This document shows positions 7,905-16,050 of a DNA stretch of 64,000 nucleotides, piece after piece (positions within the stretch are counted from its first letter, which is position 1; every line of letters begins with the position of its first letter). Source of the DNA: Nocardioides sambongensis (GTDB taxonomy: Bacteria > Actinomycetota > Actinomycetes > Propionibacteriales > Nocardioidaceae); NCBI RefSeq assembly GCF_006494815.1, contig NZ_CP041091.1:3362501-3426500 (forward strand), read 5' to 3'. A program made the translations under genes and the position numbers. The notes beneath the pieces were generated by a model. The model had not been told where the DNA came from. It did no database searches and worked only from the letters and a program-made list of their open reading frames with translations.

Positions 7905-9601
7905 GGGATCAGCACGCCCGGGTTCAGGATGCCGGCGGGGTCGAGCGCCTGCTTCAGCGCGCGCAGCGCGGTGACCCCGACCTCCCCGATCTCGTCGACC
8001 AGGTAGGGCTTGTGGTCGGTGCCGATCGCGTGGTGGTGGGTGATAGAGGCGCCGGTGGCCACGATCGCCGCGCACGCGGCCGCCTTGGCGGGCAGCCACC
8101 GCTCGAGTGGGGCGTTGTGAGTGCCGGTGTTGTGGGCGCCGGTGTTGTGGGCGCCGGTGTCGGTGTCGCCGGTGTTGTGACTGGCTGTGCCGCCGGGTGT
8201 GGCGACGGTGAAGTAGAGCGAGCAGCCGGTCGGGTAGACGTGCGAGACGTGGCAGAGGACGAGGGTGCCCTCGCCGAGCTCGGCGGTCAGCGCCTCCTTC
8301 ACGGCGGTGTAGAGCCGGTCGCGGTTGGACCAGAAGGTGGCGGTCTCCAGGGTCTCGACCAGCACTCCGGCGTCGAGCAGCCCGTCGCGCAGGTACGGCG
8401 CGTCGAACCGGCCGTGCGCCCACGACTCACCGGGCTCTGTCCCGAGCTGCGCACCGCCGGCGGCGGCGAGCACGTCGGTGACCGCGCGCTGCTTGGCGGC
8501 GACCGCGGCGGCGGTGCCCTCGTAGCCGACGATCATCAGGCACCCGGTGCTGCCGGCCTCCTCGCCGCCGACGGACTCGGGGTCGGCGAGGTTGATCGCG
8601 GTCTCGGCCTCGTCGGAGAGCCGCAGCACCGTCGGCAGCAGGTCGGACTGGGCGAGCTGTCGCATCGCCTCGGAGCCGGTGGCGAAGTCGGGCCACCGCC
8701 ACCCTTCGTAGACCTTGACCTCCGGGAGGGGCCGGACCCGCACGGTGACCTCGGTGATCACGCCGAGCGTCCCCTCCGAGCCGAGGAAGAGCTGGCGCAG
8801 GTCGGGCCCGGCGGCGTTGGCCGGAGCGGTGCCGAGCCGGACCTCGCCGGCGGGCGTGGCCACCCGGAGGCCGACCACCATCGCGTCGAACCGGCCGTAG
8901 CCGGCGCTGGACTGCCCCGAGGACCGGGTCGCCGCGAAGCCGCCGATCGAGGCGAACTGGAACGACTGCGGGTAGTGCCCGAGCATCATCCCGCGCTCGG
9001 CGAGCAGCGCCTCGGCCTCTGGCCCCCGGAGGCCGGGCTCCAGGGTGGCTGTGGCGGAGACCGGGTCGAGGGCGAGCAGGCGCCGCAGCCGACCCAGGTC
9101 GAGGGAGACCACGCCGGCCAGGTCGCCGCGCTCGGCGACCAGGCCGCCGGTGACACAGGTCCCGCCGCCGAAGGGGACCACCGCGATCCGGTGCTCCGCG
9201 CAGTAGCCGAGCACCGCGACGACCTGGTCGTGATCCGCGGGTCGCAGCACCACGTCGGGAGCGTCGGCGAGGTCCCCCTCGCGCTGCCGGAGCAGGTCGG
9301 GCGTCGACTTGCCACGGGTACGACGCCGCCGGAGGTCGTCGTCGAGGAGCACGTGGTCCTCGCCGACCAGGCCGCGCAACGCGACGAGGTGATAGGGCGC
9401 CAGGTCCGGTGCGGGGAGGTCGACCCGGTCGCGGGCCGGGGTGTCGTGGTGGCCGAAGACCAGGTCGACCAGGCCCCGGGTCGCCGCGGGCAGCGGGCCG
9501 GCCGCGGCGGGGTCGCCCCAGCGGGTGGGCGGCATCTCGGGCTGCAGGTCGCCGGGCGTGACGGAGGCGGGGACGGGAGGCACGGGAGACGCGGCGGTCA
9601 T
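7901..9601 (-). CDS. FAD-binding oxidase similar to alkyldihydroxyacetonephosphate synthase
   Basis: 566 residues. VAO/PCMH-type FAD protein: VVPFGGGTCVTGGL is the FAD pyrophosphate loop, HYPQSFQFASIGGFAATRSSG and FLGSEGTLGVITEV the usual FAD and cap contacts. Near the C-terminus SHVYPTGCSLYFTV and ITHHHAIG match the AGPS branch, whose His-His-His motif helps swap the acyl group of acyl-DHAP for a fatty alcohol to make alkyl-DHAP. A low-complexity insert of HNTGA units (8112-8190) interrupts the C-terminal domain. ATG at 9601; divergent from tetR across a short operator and coupled to the lipid kinase. Alternative: a glycolate/D-lactate type dehydrogenase, less likely given HHH. Confidence 0.8.
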   Translation of the reverse strand: MTAASPVPPVPASVTPGDLQPEMPPTRWGDPAAAGPLPAATRGLVDLVFGHHDTPARDRVDLPAPDLAPYHLVALRGLVGEDHVLLDDDLRRRRTRGKSTPDLLRQREGDLADAPDVVLRPADHDQVVAVLGYCAEHRIAVVPFGGGTCVTGGLVAERGDLAGVVSLDLGRLRRLLALDPVSATATLEPGLRGPEAEALLAERGMMLGHYPQSFQFASIGGFAATRSSGQSSAGYGRFDAMVVGLRVATPAGEVRLGTAPANAAGPDLRQLFLGSEGTLGVITEVTVRVRPLPEVKVYEGWRWPDFATGSEAMRQLAQSDLLPTVLRLSDEAETAINLADPESVGGEEAGSTGCLMIVGYEGTAAAVAAKQRAVTDVLAAAGGAQLGTEPGESWAHGRFDAPYLRDGLLDAGVLVETLETATFWSNRDRLYTAVKEALTAELGEGTLVLCHVSHVYPTGCSLYFTVATPGGTASHNTGDTDTGAHNTGAHNTGTHNAPLERWLPAKAAACAAIVATGASITHHHAIGTDHKPYLVDEIGEVGVTALRALKQALDPAGILNPGVLIP

Positions 9602-9605
9602 GCGT

Positions 9606-9628
9606 TACACTGTGACATATGCCGTCAC
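9606..9628 (+). promoter_or_regulatory. tetR promoter and operator between AGPS-like and tetR genes
   Basis: TACACT (9606-9611) is a -10 box 7 nt before the tetR ATG (9619), giving a leaderless tetR mRNA. GTGACATATGCCGTCAC (9612-9628) is an inverted repeat (GTGAC/GTCAC, 7-bp spacer) covering the predicted start site and the first tetR codons. It is well placed for autorepression and control of the divergent gene. Confidence 0.6.
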
Positions 9629-10269
9629 TTCGTCACAACCAAGCCACCGGCGGCGAGCAGCCCGGATCGGACACCGCGGCCCCCTCGCCCCGGGACGGCT
9701 ACCTCGACGCGGCGCGGGCGTGCATCCTCGACGTCGGCTGGCGGCGCACCACGCTGACCGAGGTGGCCCGCCGCTCGGGCGTCTCCCGGATGACGATCTA
9801 TCGGGCCTGGCCCGACATGCAGACGCTGCTGGGCGACCTGATGACCCGGGAGTGGACCGAGCTGGTCACCGCCGGCGCCGGCCCACTGTCCGCCGCCGAC
9901 CCTGCCACCACCTCGCCGCCGTCGCCGCAGACCGTCGCCGCGGCCGTCACCAGCACCGTCGAGGCACTGCGGGACAACGAGCTCTTCACCCGGATCGTCG
10001 AGCTCGACCCCGAGCTGATCCTGCCCTACCTGCTGAGCCGCCGCGGCCGCTCGCAGGAGGCGGTGCTCGACGCGCTGGGCGCCGTGATCGCCGCCGGTCA
10101 GCGCGCCGGCACCCTCCGCGCGGGCGACGCCACCGCGATCGCCCGCGGACTGGTGCTCTCCGCCCACGGGTTCGTGCTCTCCGCTCAGACGATGACCGAC
10201 GACGACCTCGACCTGACCGCGCTGCTCGCCGAGCTGCACGCGGTCGTGGTGCGGAGCCTGGCGCCATGA
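9619..10269 (+). CDS. TetR family transcriptional regulator
   Basis: 216 residues. The N-terminal helix-turn-helix reads TLTEVARRSGVSRMTIYRAWP, the common TetR pattern; the C-terminal half is a variable ligand-binding helical domain. The ATG at 9619 lies inside the inverted repeat at 9612-9628 and 7 nt after a -10 box, so the mRNA is probably leaderless. Its last codons overlap the glpD start (ATGA), so regulator and glpD form one operon divergent from the AGPS-like and lipid kinase genes. It likely represses both arms; a lipid or acyl-CoA-like ligand would fit but is inference. Confidence 0.9.
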   Translation: MPSLRHNQATGGEQPGSDTAAPSPRDGYLDAARACILDVGWRRTTLTEVARRSGVSRMTIYRAWPDMQTLLGDLMTREWTELVTAGAGPLSAADPATTSPPSPQTVAAAVTSTVEALRDNELFTRIVELDPELILPYLLSRRGRSQEAVLDALGAVIAAGQRAGTLRAGDATAIARGLVLSAHGFVLSAQTMTDDDLDLTALLAELHAVVVRSLAP

Positions 10270-11896
10270 CGCTCCCCCGGATCGCCCCCGGTCTGGCCGA
10301 CCTGCCCGATCGCGTCGACGTACTGGTGGTGGGGGTGGGGGTGACCGGCGCCGGGGTGGCCCTCGACGCCGCCTCACGCGGCCTGTCGGTGCTCGCCGTC
10401 GACGCCCACGACCTCGCCTTCGGCACGTCGCGTTGGTCGTCCAAGCTGGTGCACGGCGGGCTGCGCTACCTGGCGAACGGACAGCTCGGTGTCGCCCACG
10501 AGAGCGCCGTCGAGCGGGGCATCCTGATGGAGGTCACCGCTCCGCACCTGACCCACGCCCTGCCCAGCGTGATCCCGCTCGCCGCATCGGTCACCCGCAC
10601 CCAGGGCACCCTCGCGCACGCCGGGCTGTGGGCCGGCGACCTGCTGCGCCGCTCCGCCCGCACCAGCTCCACCACCCTCCCCGCCCCGCGGCGGCTGACC
10701 GCGACCGAGGTGAACCGGCTGGCGCCCGGCCTGCGCACCGACGGTCTGCGCGGCGCTCTGCTCGGCTGGGACGGCCAGCTCGAGGACGACGCCCGCCTGG
10801 TCGTCACGATCGCCCGGACCGCGACGCAGCACGGAGCGCAGGTCCGCACCCGCGCGCGGGTGGTCTCGATGAACGCCGACCTCGAGGGGGACGCGCCGGG
10901 GGTGCGCTGGTGACGCTGCGGGACGAGACCGCCGCCGGCGGCACCCGGCAGGTGCGGGCCCGCGCGGTGGTCAACGCGTCGGGCGTGTGGGCCGGCGACG
11001 TCGACCCGACGATCCGGCTGCGGCCCTCCCGCGGCACGCACCTGGTGCTCGGCCCGGAGACGTTGCCTGGACTCGAGGTCGCGGTGTTCGCGCCGATCCC
11101 CGGCGAGACCAATCGGTTCGTGATGGTGCTGCCGCAGCCCGACGGTCGTCGCTTCGTCGGACTCACCGACGAGCCGGTCAGCGGGCCGGTGCCCGACGTA
11201 CCGCACCCGACCGAGGTGGAGATCGGCTTCCTGCTCGACGTGGTCTCCGCATCGTTCTCCCGGTCGCTGCGACGCTCCGACGTGATCGGCGCGTTCGCCG
11301 GGCTGCGGCCGCTGCTCGACACCGGCGAGGACGGCTCCACCGCCGACCTGTCCCGCCGGCACGCGGTCGTGCCCGGTCCGCACAGCACGATCACGGTGGT
11401 CGGAGGCAAGCTCACCACCTACCGACGGATGGCCGAGGACGCCGTCGACGCGGTCCTCGCCGCCACCGACCTCCCCGCCGACCCGTGCCGCACGGCCACG
11501 CTTCCCCTGGCCGGGGCGGCGCCACGCGACCGGCTGGCTCGGCTGGTCGAGGCGGCCGGGTCGGCCGGGTCGGCTGGGTCGGCCGGGTCGGTCGGGTCGG
11601 CCGGGGAGGTTCGGCTGGTGCGACGCTTCGGGGCGGACGCGCCGTACGTGCTCGATGCGGCGGGAGGCGCCACCGGCTGGACGGAGGCGGACCTGCTCGC
11701 CCCGATCGCCGAGGGACTGCCGGTGACCACCGCGGAGCTGGTCTTCGGCGTCACCCACGAAGGCGCCCACGACGTGGGGGACCTGCTCGACCGACGGACC
11801 CGGGTGGGTCTGGTGCCCGCCGAGCGGGAGCGGGCGGTGGGGGCTGCCGAGCGGGTGCTGGGCCTCGGGCTCGGGGCTGCGGGTTTCACCGGCTGA
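10266..11896 (+). CDS. glpD: Glycerol-3-phosphate dehydrogenase/oxidase (FAD), one frameshift
   Basis: About 543 residues when repaired. It oxidises glycerol-3-phosphate to DHAP at the membrane, passing electrons to quinone or oxygen. Visible: VLVVGVGVTGAGVALDAASRG (FAD), GTSRWSSKLVHGGLRYL (typical GlpD segment), RARAVVNASGVWAGD, RPSRGTHLVL, VIGAFAGLRPLL and VVGGKLTTYRRMAEDAVD. Frame 0 reads to about 10900, then frame 2 continues; one more G in the G5 run at 10898-10902 restores it. A 9-bp tandem repeat near 11552-11605 adds an in-frame (AGS)n stretch before the C-terminal domain. The stop codon is supplied by repeat family B. Start overlaps tetR by 4 bases. Confidence 0.88.
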
Positions 11897-11997
11897 CCGG
11901 GGAAACCCGCGGACCTGTCGGCCGAAACCCGCACGACACGCCGATGGCGCACGGCGTGTCGTGCGGGTTTCCCCGGCTGACCGGTGAAACCCGCACC
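11882..11997. repeat. Long nested hairpin repeat, family B, copy 1
   Basis: Perfect 20-bp arms (11924-11943 and 11952-11971, beginning GAAACCCGCACGACACGCCG) enclose an 8-nt loop. An outer pair GGTTTCACCGG (11882-11892) and CCGGTGAAACC (11981-11991) wraps around them. The left outer arm contains the glpD stop codon. The right half is nearly identical to copy 2 at 38107-38188. Confidence 0.9.
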
Positions 11998-12072
11998 CGC
12001 CACCGATGAGTTTCTCCCTCGCCCCCGGTCGTCCCCTTCAGGCAGACTGACCGAGGGCCAAGGGAGCCGGCG

Positions 12073-13149
12073 ATGGGAACGATGGTGACCGAGCAGGACG
12101 TAGCGACCACGGACACGTCGGGCGTGCCCGCCGAGCTGGCCGACTTCGACACCTTGACCGGCCGCTACCAGCGCGAGCTGATGGCGCACTGCTACCGGAT
12201 GAGCGGGTCCGTGCACGAGGCGGAGGACCTGGTCCAGGAGACGTTCCTGCGCGCCTGGAAGGCGTCCAGCAAGTTCGAGGGACGCTCCTCGGTGCGCACC
12301 TGGCTCTACCGGATCGCCACCAACGTGTGCCTGACCAACCTCGAGGGCCGGCCACGCCGTCCCCTCCCCGCCGGACTCGGTACGGCGGACTCCGTGGTCA
12401 GCGAGGAGCTGGAGACCGACCACGAGGTGCCGTGGCTGGAGCCGGTCCCGGACGCGGCCGTCGAGGTCGCCGAGCGGGACACGATCCGGCTGGCCTTCGT
12501 CGCCGCCCTGCAGCACCTGCCGGCGCGGCAGCGGGCGGTGCTGATCCTGCGCGACGTACTGCGCTGGAGCGCCGCGGAGACGGCGGCCGCGCTGGACACC
12601 AGCACGGCCGCGGTGAACTCCGCGCTGCAGCGCGCCCACGCCACGATGAGCGAACGGCAGCTGACCCCCGACAGCGTGCAGGCCGACCTGGAGCCGGCCC
12701 AGCAGCAGATGCTCGACGCCTACCTGCGAGCGTTCTGGGCCAAGGACATCGACACCATCGTCGGCCTGCTGACCTACGACGCCACCTGGGACATGCCGCC
12801 GTTCCTCAACTGGTACAACGGCGCCTCCACCATCGGCGACCTGATCGGCACCAAGTGCCCCGGCGGCAGCAACGACATGCCGATGGTGCCGGCCTGGGCC
12901 AACGGCCAGCCCGCGTTCGGCCTCTACATGCGGCAGCCCGAGGGACACTTCACGCCGTTCCAGTTCCAGGTGCTCCGGATGGTCGGCGACCCGGCCGCGC
13001 CGAAGGTCGCCCACGTCACCGCCTTCTTCGGCGACCACATCTTCCGCCGGTTCGGCCTGCCGGCCACGCTGCCGGCGGACTTCGAGCCCGACTTCAACCC
13101 CTCGGCGTTCTTCGCCGGCACAGCCGCCTCCGGGAGCGACCAGGGATGA
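12073..13149 (+). CDS. ECF sigma-70 factor with C-terminal SnoaL-like domain (SigG-like)
   Basis: 358 residues. Region 2 (YQRELMAHCYRMSGSVHEAEDLVQETFLRAWKA) and region 4 (LPARQRAVLILRDVLRWSAAETAAALDTSTAAVNSALQRA) are clear. The extra 150-residue C-terminus (MLDAYLRAFWAKDIDTIVGLLTYDATWDMPP) is a SnoaL/NTF2-like domain, which in this sigma group replaces a separate anti-sigma factor. AGGGAG 7 nt upstream supports ATG at 12073. The next gene overlaps by ATGA. Family B repeat lies between it and glpD, so it is probably a separate operon. Target promoters are unknown. Confidence 0.9.
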   Translation: MGTMVTEQDVATTDTSGVPAELADFDTLTGRYQRELMAHCYRMSGSVHEAEDLVQETFLRAWKASSKFEGRSSVRTWLYRIATNVCLTNLEGRPRRPLPAGLGTADSVVSEELETDHEVPWLEPVPDAAVEVAERDTIRLAFVAALQHLPARQRAVLILRDVLRWSAAETAAALDTSTAAVNSALQRAHATMSERQLTPDSVQADLEPAQQQMLDAYLRAFWAKDIDTIVGLLTYDATWDMPPFLNWYNGASTIGDLIGTKCPGGSNDMPMVPAWANGQPAFGLYMRQPEGHFTPFQFQVLRMVGDPAAPKVAHVTAFFGDHIFRRFGLPATLPADFEPDFNPSAFFAGTAASGSDQG

Positions 13150-13769
13150 CCACGCCACCGCCGGCCCTCGGCCCGGCGGTGGACACGGGGAGCGCTGTCG
13201 AGCTCCTCGAGCGCGCCCTGGCCTACACCTGTGGCGCCCTCGCCACCGTCGCCCCGGCCCATCTCGACCGACCGACCCCGTGCCGGGCGTGGCTGCTGCG
13301 GGACCTGCTGGCCCACATGGAGGACTGCCTCGACGCGTTCACCGAGGGCGCCGCCGGCAGCGTCGACAGCCGCCCGGGGGTCCCGAGCGGTGAGGCCGAC
13401 GTCCTCGCCGCGCTACGGGTGAAGGCGCACCGGCTGCTCGGCGCCTGGACCCTGGTGTGCTCGCCGCTGAGCACCGGCGCGCGGACGGTCAGCTTCGGCA
13501 CGCACGCCCTTCCGCAGTCCGATGTCGCGGCGCTCGCGGCGGTCGAGATCGCCGTGCACGGGTGGGATGTCGCGACCAGCACCGCCGCCGACGTACCCAT
13601 GCCGCCGGCGCTGGCGACCGACCTCGAGCCGTGGGCGCGCTGGCTGGTGGTCAACGACCTGCAGGCCGACTCCGTGGGCCAGCCCCGCCTGTTCGCCCCG
13701 CCGCGGCCCGGCTCCGCCACCGCCGACCCGGTACGACGCCTGGTCGGCCTCCTGGGCCGCCCGACCTGA
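13146..13769 (+). CDS. DinB-like mycothiol-dependent maleylpyruvate isomerase family protein (TIGR03086-type)
   Basis: 207 residues. Four-helix DinB fold: ALATVAPAHLDRPTPCRAWLLRDLLAHMEDCLDAF carries the conserved Thr-Pro-Cys and His of this branch, and AAVEIAVHGWDVATST supplies the later His-Gly-Trp-Asp motif; three His usually bind a metal. Members depend on mycothiol or are uncharacterised partners of ECF sigma genes. ATG at 13146 overlaps the sigma stop by 4 bases, so it is co-translated and may act with the sigma factor. Its reaction is unknown. Confidence 0.8.
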   Translation: MTTPPPALGPAVDTGSAVELLERALAYTCGALATVAPAHLDRPTPCRAWLLRDLLAHMEDCLDAFTEGAAGSVDSRPGVPSGEADVLAALRVKAHRLLGAWTLVCSPLSTGARTVSFGTHALPQSDVAALAAVEIAVHGWDVATSTAADVPMPPALATDLEPWARWLVVNDLQADSVGQPRLFAPPRPGSATADPVRRLVGLLGRPT

Positions 13770-13799
13770 CCGCCCGACCTGACCCGCCCCGAGGCCCGC

Positions 13800-13827
13800 C
13801 CTCCAGCCCGAGCCCGACGCCTGGAGG
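13800..13827. terminator. Weak hairpin between convergent genes
   Basis: CCTCCAG (13800-13806) pairs with CTGGAGG (13821-13827). There is no T-tract. It is the only structure seen between the convergent DinB and MFS genes. Confidence 0.35.
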
Positions 13828-13834
13828 ACCAGGC

Positions 13835-15202
13835 TCAGCCGTCCCCGGCCACCCGTCCGGGGTCGTCCCGCAGCGGGTGGGCGATCTCGTCGGCCGGCAT
13901 CCTCGCCGCCCAGATCGCGATCACCGCGATCACCACCGGCACCAGGGCCGCCACGGTGAACGTGGTGGTCAGACCGATCAGGTCCGCCACCGGCCCGGCC
14001 AGTGCCATCGAGACCGGCATCAGGCTGATCGAGACGAAGAAGTCGAGCGAGGCGACCCGGCCCAGCAGGTGCGGCGGCACCCGCCGCTGCAGCAGGGTCC
14101 CCCAGATCACCATCGGGGCGGAGAAGAGCGCTCCGGTGACCAGCGCCGCGACCGCCATCTGCCACACCGCGGTGGCGTGCCCGATCACCAGGAACGGCAG
14201 GCAGCCGACACCCCACAGCAGGTTCATCCAGGTCAGGTAGCGCCGCGGCATCGGCAGCGAGGCCATCACGAACGACCCGATCGCGCCACCGATCCCGAAC
14301 GCCGCCAGCACCAGCGCGTGGTCACCGGCGTCGCCGCCCAGCCCGTCCTTGATCAGGAACGGGACCAGCACCTCCAGCGGCCCCATCAGCACCAGGATGA
14401 ACAGCGAGGCGAAGAGCAGCGTGGCCAGCAGCCAGGGCGTGCGCACCATGTAGCCGAAGCCCTCCCGGACGTCGCCCACCGCGGTGCCCAGGGCGGCACG
14501 CACCCCGCGCGGTCGGGTCTCGTCGGGGTTCGCCTCGCGGCGTACCGCGGTCAGCGGGACCAGGGTGAGCACCAGGAGCCCCAGGCCGGTGACCACCGCG
14601 GCGACGGCGAGCGCCGCCGAGGAGGACGCGTAGCCGACCACGGCGCCGGCCAGTGCCGGCCCGGCGGCCTGCCCGACCGTGGGTCGCACCATCCCCTCGA
14701 ACCCGTTGACCGCCATCAGGTCCTCCTCGGGGACCAGGGCGGGCAGCCAGGCGGAGTAGGCCGGGTAGTAGAACGCCATCGCGGCGCCGATGCCGAAGGC
14801 GACCACGCCGAGGTGCCACAGCTCGGCCCGGTCGGTCCAGGAGAGCACCGCGGCGGTGGACATGCCGACCACCTCGACGCTGGCCACGGCGATCAGGATC
14901 AGCTTCTGCGGGACCCGGTCGGCGACCACGCCCCCGAGCAGTGCCGGCAGCAGCACGCCCACCGCGCTCGCGGTGGAGACCAGGGAGAGCTGGCTGGCGC
15001 CGCCGCCGATCCGGATCACCTCCCAGACCAGCGCCACCGCCCACACCCCGGCCGCGAAGGTGGTCAGCGTCATCGCGATGCCGAGTTGTCGGTAGCCGAC
15101 GTGCCGGAACGGTCGCAGCGCGCGCGGCAGTCGCCGCGCCGGCGGCATCGGCCGTTCGGGCAGCTCGGGGTGGCTGGGGTCGGTGATCAGCTGGTCGGTC
15201 AT
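13835..15202 (-). CDS. MFS transporter (EntS-like 12-TM exporter)
   Basis: 455 residues with about twelve hydrophobic segments. It begins FRHVGYRQLGIAMTLTTFAAGVW, the usual start of the EntS/enterobactin-exporter-like MFS branch, has GGVVADRVPQKLILI as the inter-helix 2-3 motif, and WLLATLLFASLFILVLMGPLEVLVPFL in the second half. ATG at 15202 gives MTDQLITDPSHPELP. The MerR-type promoter at 15337-15367 points toward this gene, which suggests drug-inducible efflux. No MerR gene is next to it, so the regulator would act in trans. Substrate unknown. Confidence 0.85.
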   Translation of the reverse strand: MTDQLITDPSHPELPERPMPPARRLPRALRPFRHVGYRQLGIAMTLTTFAAGVWAVALVWEVIRIGGGASQLSLVSTASAVGVLLPALLGGVVADRVPQKLILIAVASVEVVGMSTAAVLSWTDRAELWHLGVVAFGIGAAMAFYYPAYSAWLPALVPEEDLMAVNGFEGMVRPTVGQAAGPALAGAVVGYASSSAALAVAAVVTGLGLLVLTLVPLTAVRREANPDETRPRGVRAALGTAVGDVREGFGYMVRTPWLLATLLFASLFILVLMGPLEVLVPFLIKDGLGGDAGDHALVLAAFGIGGAIGSFVMASLPMPRRYLTWMNLLWGVGCLPFLVIGHATAVWQMAVAALVTGALFSAPMVIWGTLLQRRVPPHLLGRVASLDFFVSISLMPVSMALAGPVADLIGLTTTFTVAALVPVVIAVIAIWAARMPADEIAHPLRDDPGRVAGDG

Positions 15203-15336
15203 GGGGTCCTCGACCGCCCAGTCTGCCGTCCGCCGCCGACGACGGCACCCGCGTTCCACCCCGGAGGGCACGGACGACGGGATGGTTCGTGGCGGTGACG
15301 GTGGACGTGGGGGTGGGGGCGTCGCGGCATGCGCCC

Positions 15337-15367
15337 AGCAGACAATCTCAAGTTCACTTGAAGTCAA
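15337..15367 (-). promoter_or_regulatory. MerR-type promoter with 19-bp spacer palindrome, driving the MFS gene
   Basis: On the minus strand TTGACT (15367-15362) is followed by a 19-bp spacer and TCTGCT. The palindrome TCAAGTGAACTTGA (15348-15361) fills the spacer, the classic MerR-family layout, and its sequence resembles SoxR-type boxes. The remaining DNA between 15203 and 15495 shows no gene. Confidence 0.55.
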
Positions 15368-15495
15368 CCGCGCCGTCCGTCCCAGCTCCCGAGACGGACG
15401 GGCCGCGCGGGTTTCGTCGTACCCGTCCTGGACAGGGTCCACCCGTCGTCCCGGCGCCGAGCAGTGGCTCCGGAGCCCGCCCGTGAAAGCAGCCC

Positions 15496-16014
15496 GTGAC
15501 CCCCTTCCTCGCTCTCGGCCTCGCCGGCCTGGTGCTGGTCCTCCTCTCCCTGGTGATCGGCGACCTCCTCGACGGAGCCCTCGAAGGTCTCTTCGACGCC
15601 CTCGAGGCCGACTGGATCTCCACCGCGGTGATCGGCGGCTTCGTCTCCGCGTTCGGGTTCGGCGCCGCTGCGGTCGACGCCACCGGCGCACCGTGGCCGG
15701 CCGCGATCGGCGTCGGCGCGGTCAGCGGGCTGGTGGTCGGCTGGTTCGCCTGGTGGCTGACCCGCCTGCTCAAGGACGGTCCCAGCGACGGCACCGTCAC
15801 CATCGCCGACACCGTCGGCCAGCTCGCCGACGTGGTCACCCCGATCCCGGAGCAGGGGTACGGCGTGATCCGCGTCCGGATCGGCGGCCACACGCTGACC
15901 TACAACGCCTCGGCGTCCGGGATGCCGATCGAGGCCGGGCGTCAGGTCAACGTCACCGGCGTGCTGTCCCCCACCGCGGTCCAGGTCAACGCGGTCTGGA
16001 CCCCCGACGCCTGA
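15496..16014 (+). CDS. NfeD-like membrane protein
   Basis: 172 residues. Three hydrophobic segments (residues about 4-23, 43-62 and 68-88) are followed by a soluble C-terminal beta-rich domain (GYGVIRVRIGGHTLTYNASASG, GRQVNVTGVLSPTAVQVNAVW) that fits the OB-fold of NfeD proteins. Such proteins are commonly encoded with flotillins and SPFH proteins and modulate them. The flotillin gene starts 36 bp downstream, supporting the call. GTG at 15496 is the first usable start before the first membrane segment. No serine protease domain is present, so this is the short form. Confidence 0.75.
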   Translation: MTPFLALGLAGLVLVLLSLVIGDLLDGALEGLFDALEADWISTAVIGGFVSAFGFGAAAVDATGAPWPAAIGVGAVSGLVVGWFAWWLTRLLKDGPSDGTVTIADTVGQLADVVTPIPEQGYGVIRVRIGGHTLTYNASASGMPIEAGRQVNVTGVLSPTAVQVNAVWTPDA

Positions 16015-16050
16015 CTCCCCGCACCACCCCGCCACCGAAGAAGGAGACCG

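Noticed and set aside
8012..9757. 581-codon plus-strand frame opposite the AGPS-like gene
   Set aside because: Its product is Gly/Val/Arg-rich with no domain; the minus-strand protein has FAD motifs and normal composition.
13457..15298. 613-codon plus-strand frame antisense to the MFS gene
   Set aside because: Low-complexity His/Asp/Gln/Arg product, typical antisense shadow; the minus strand shows a clean 12-TM protein.
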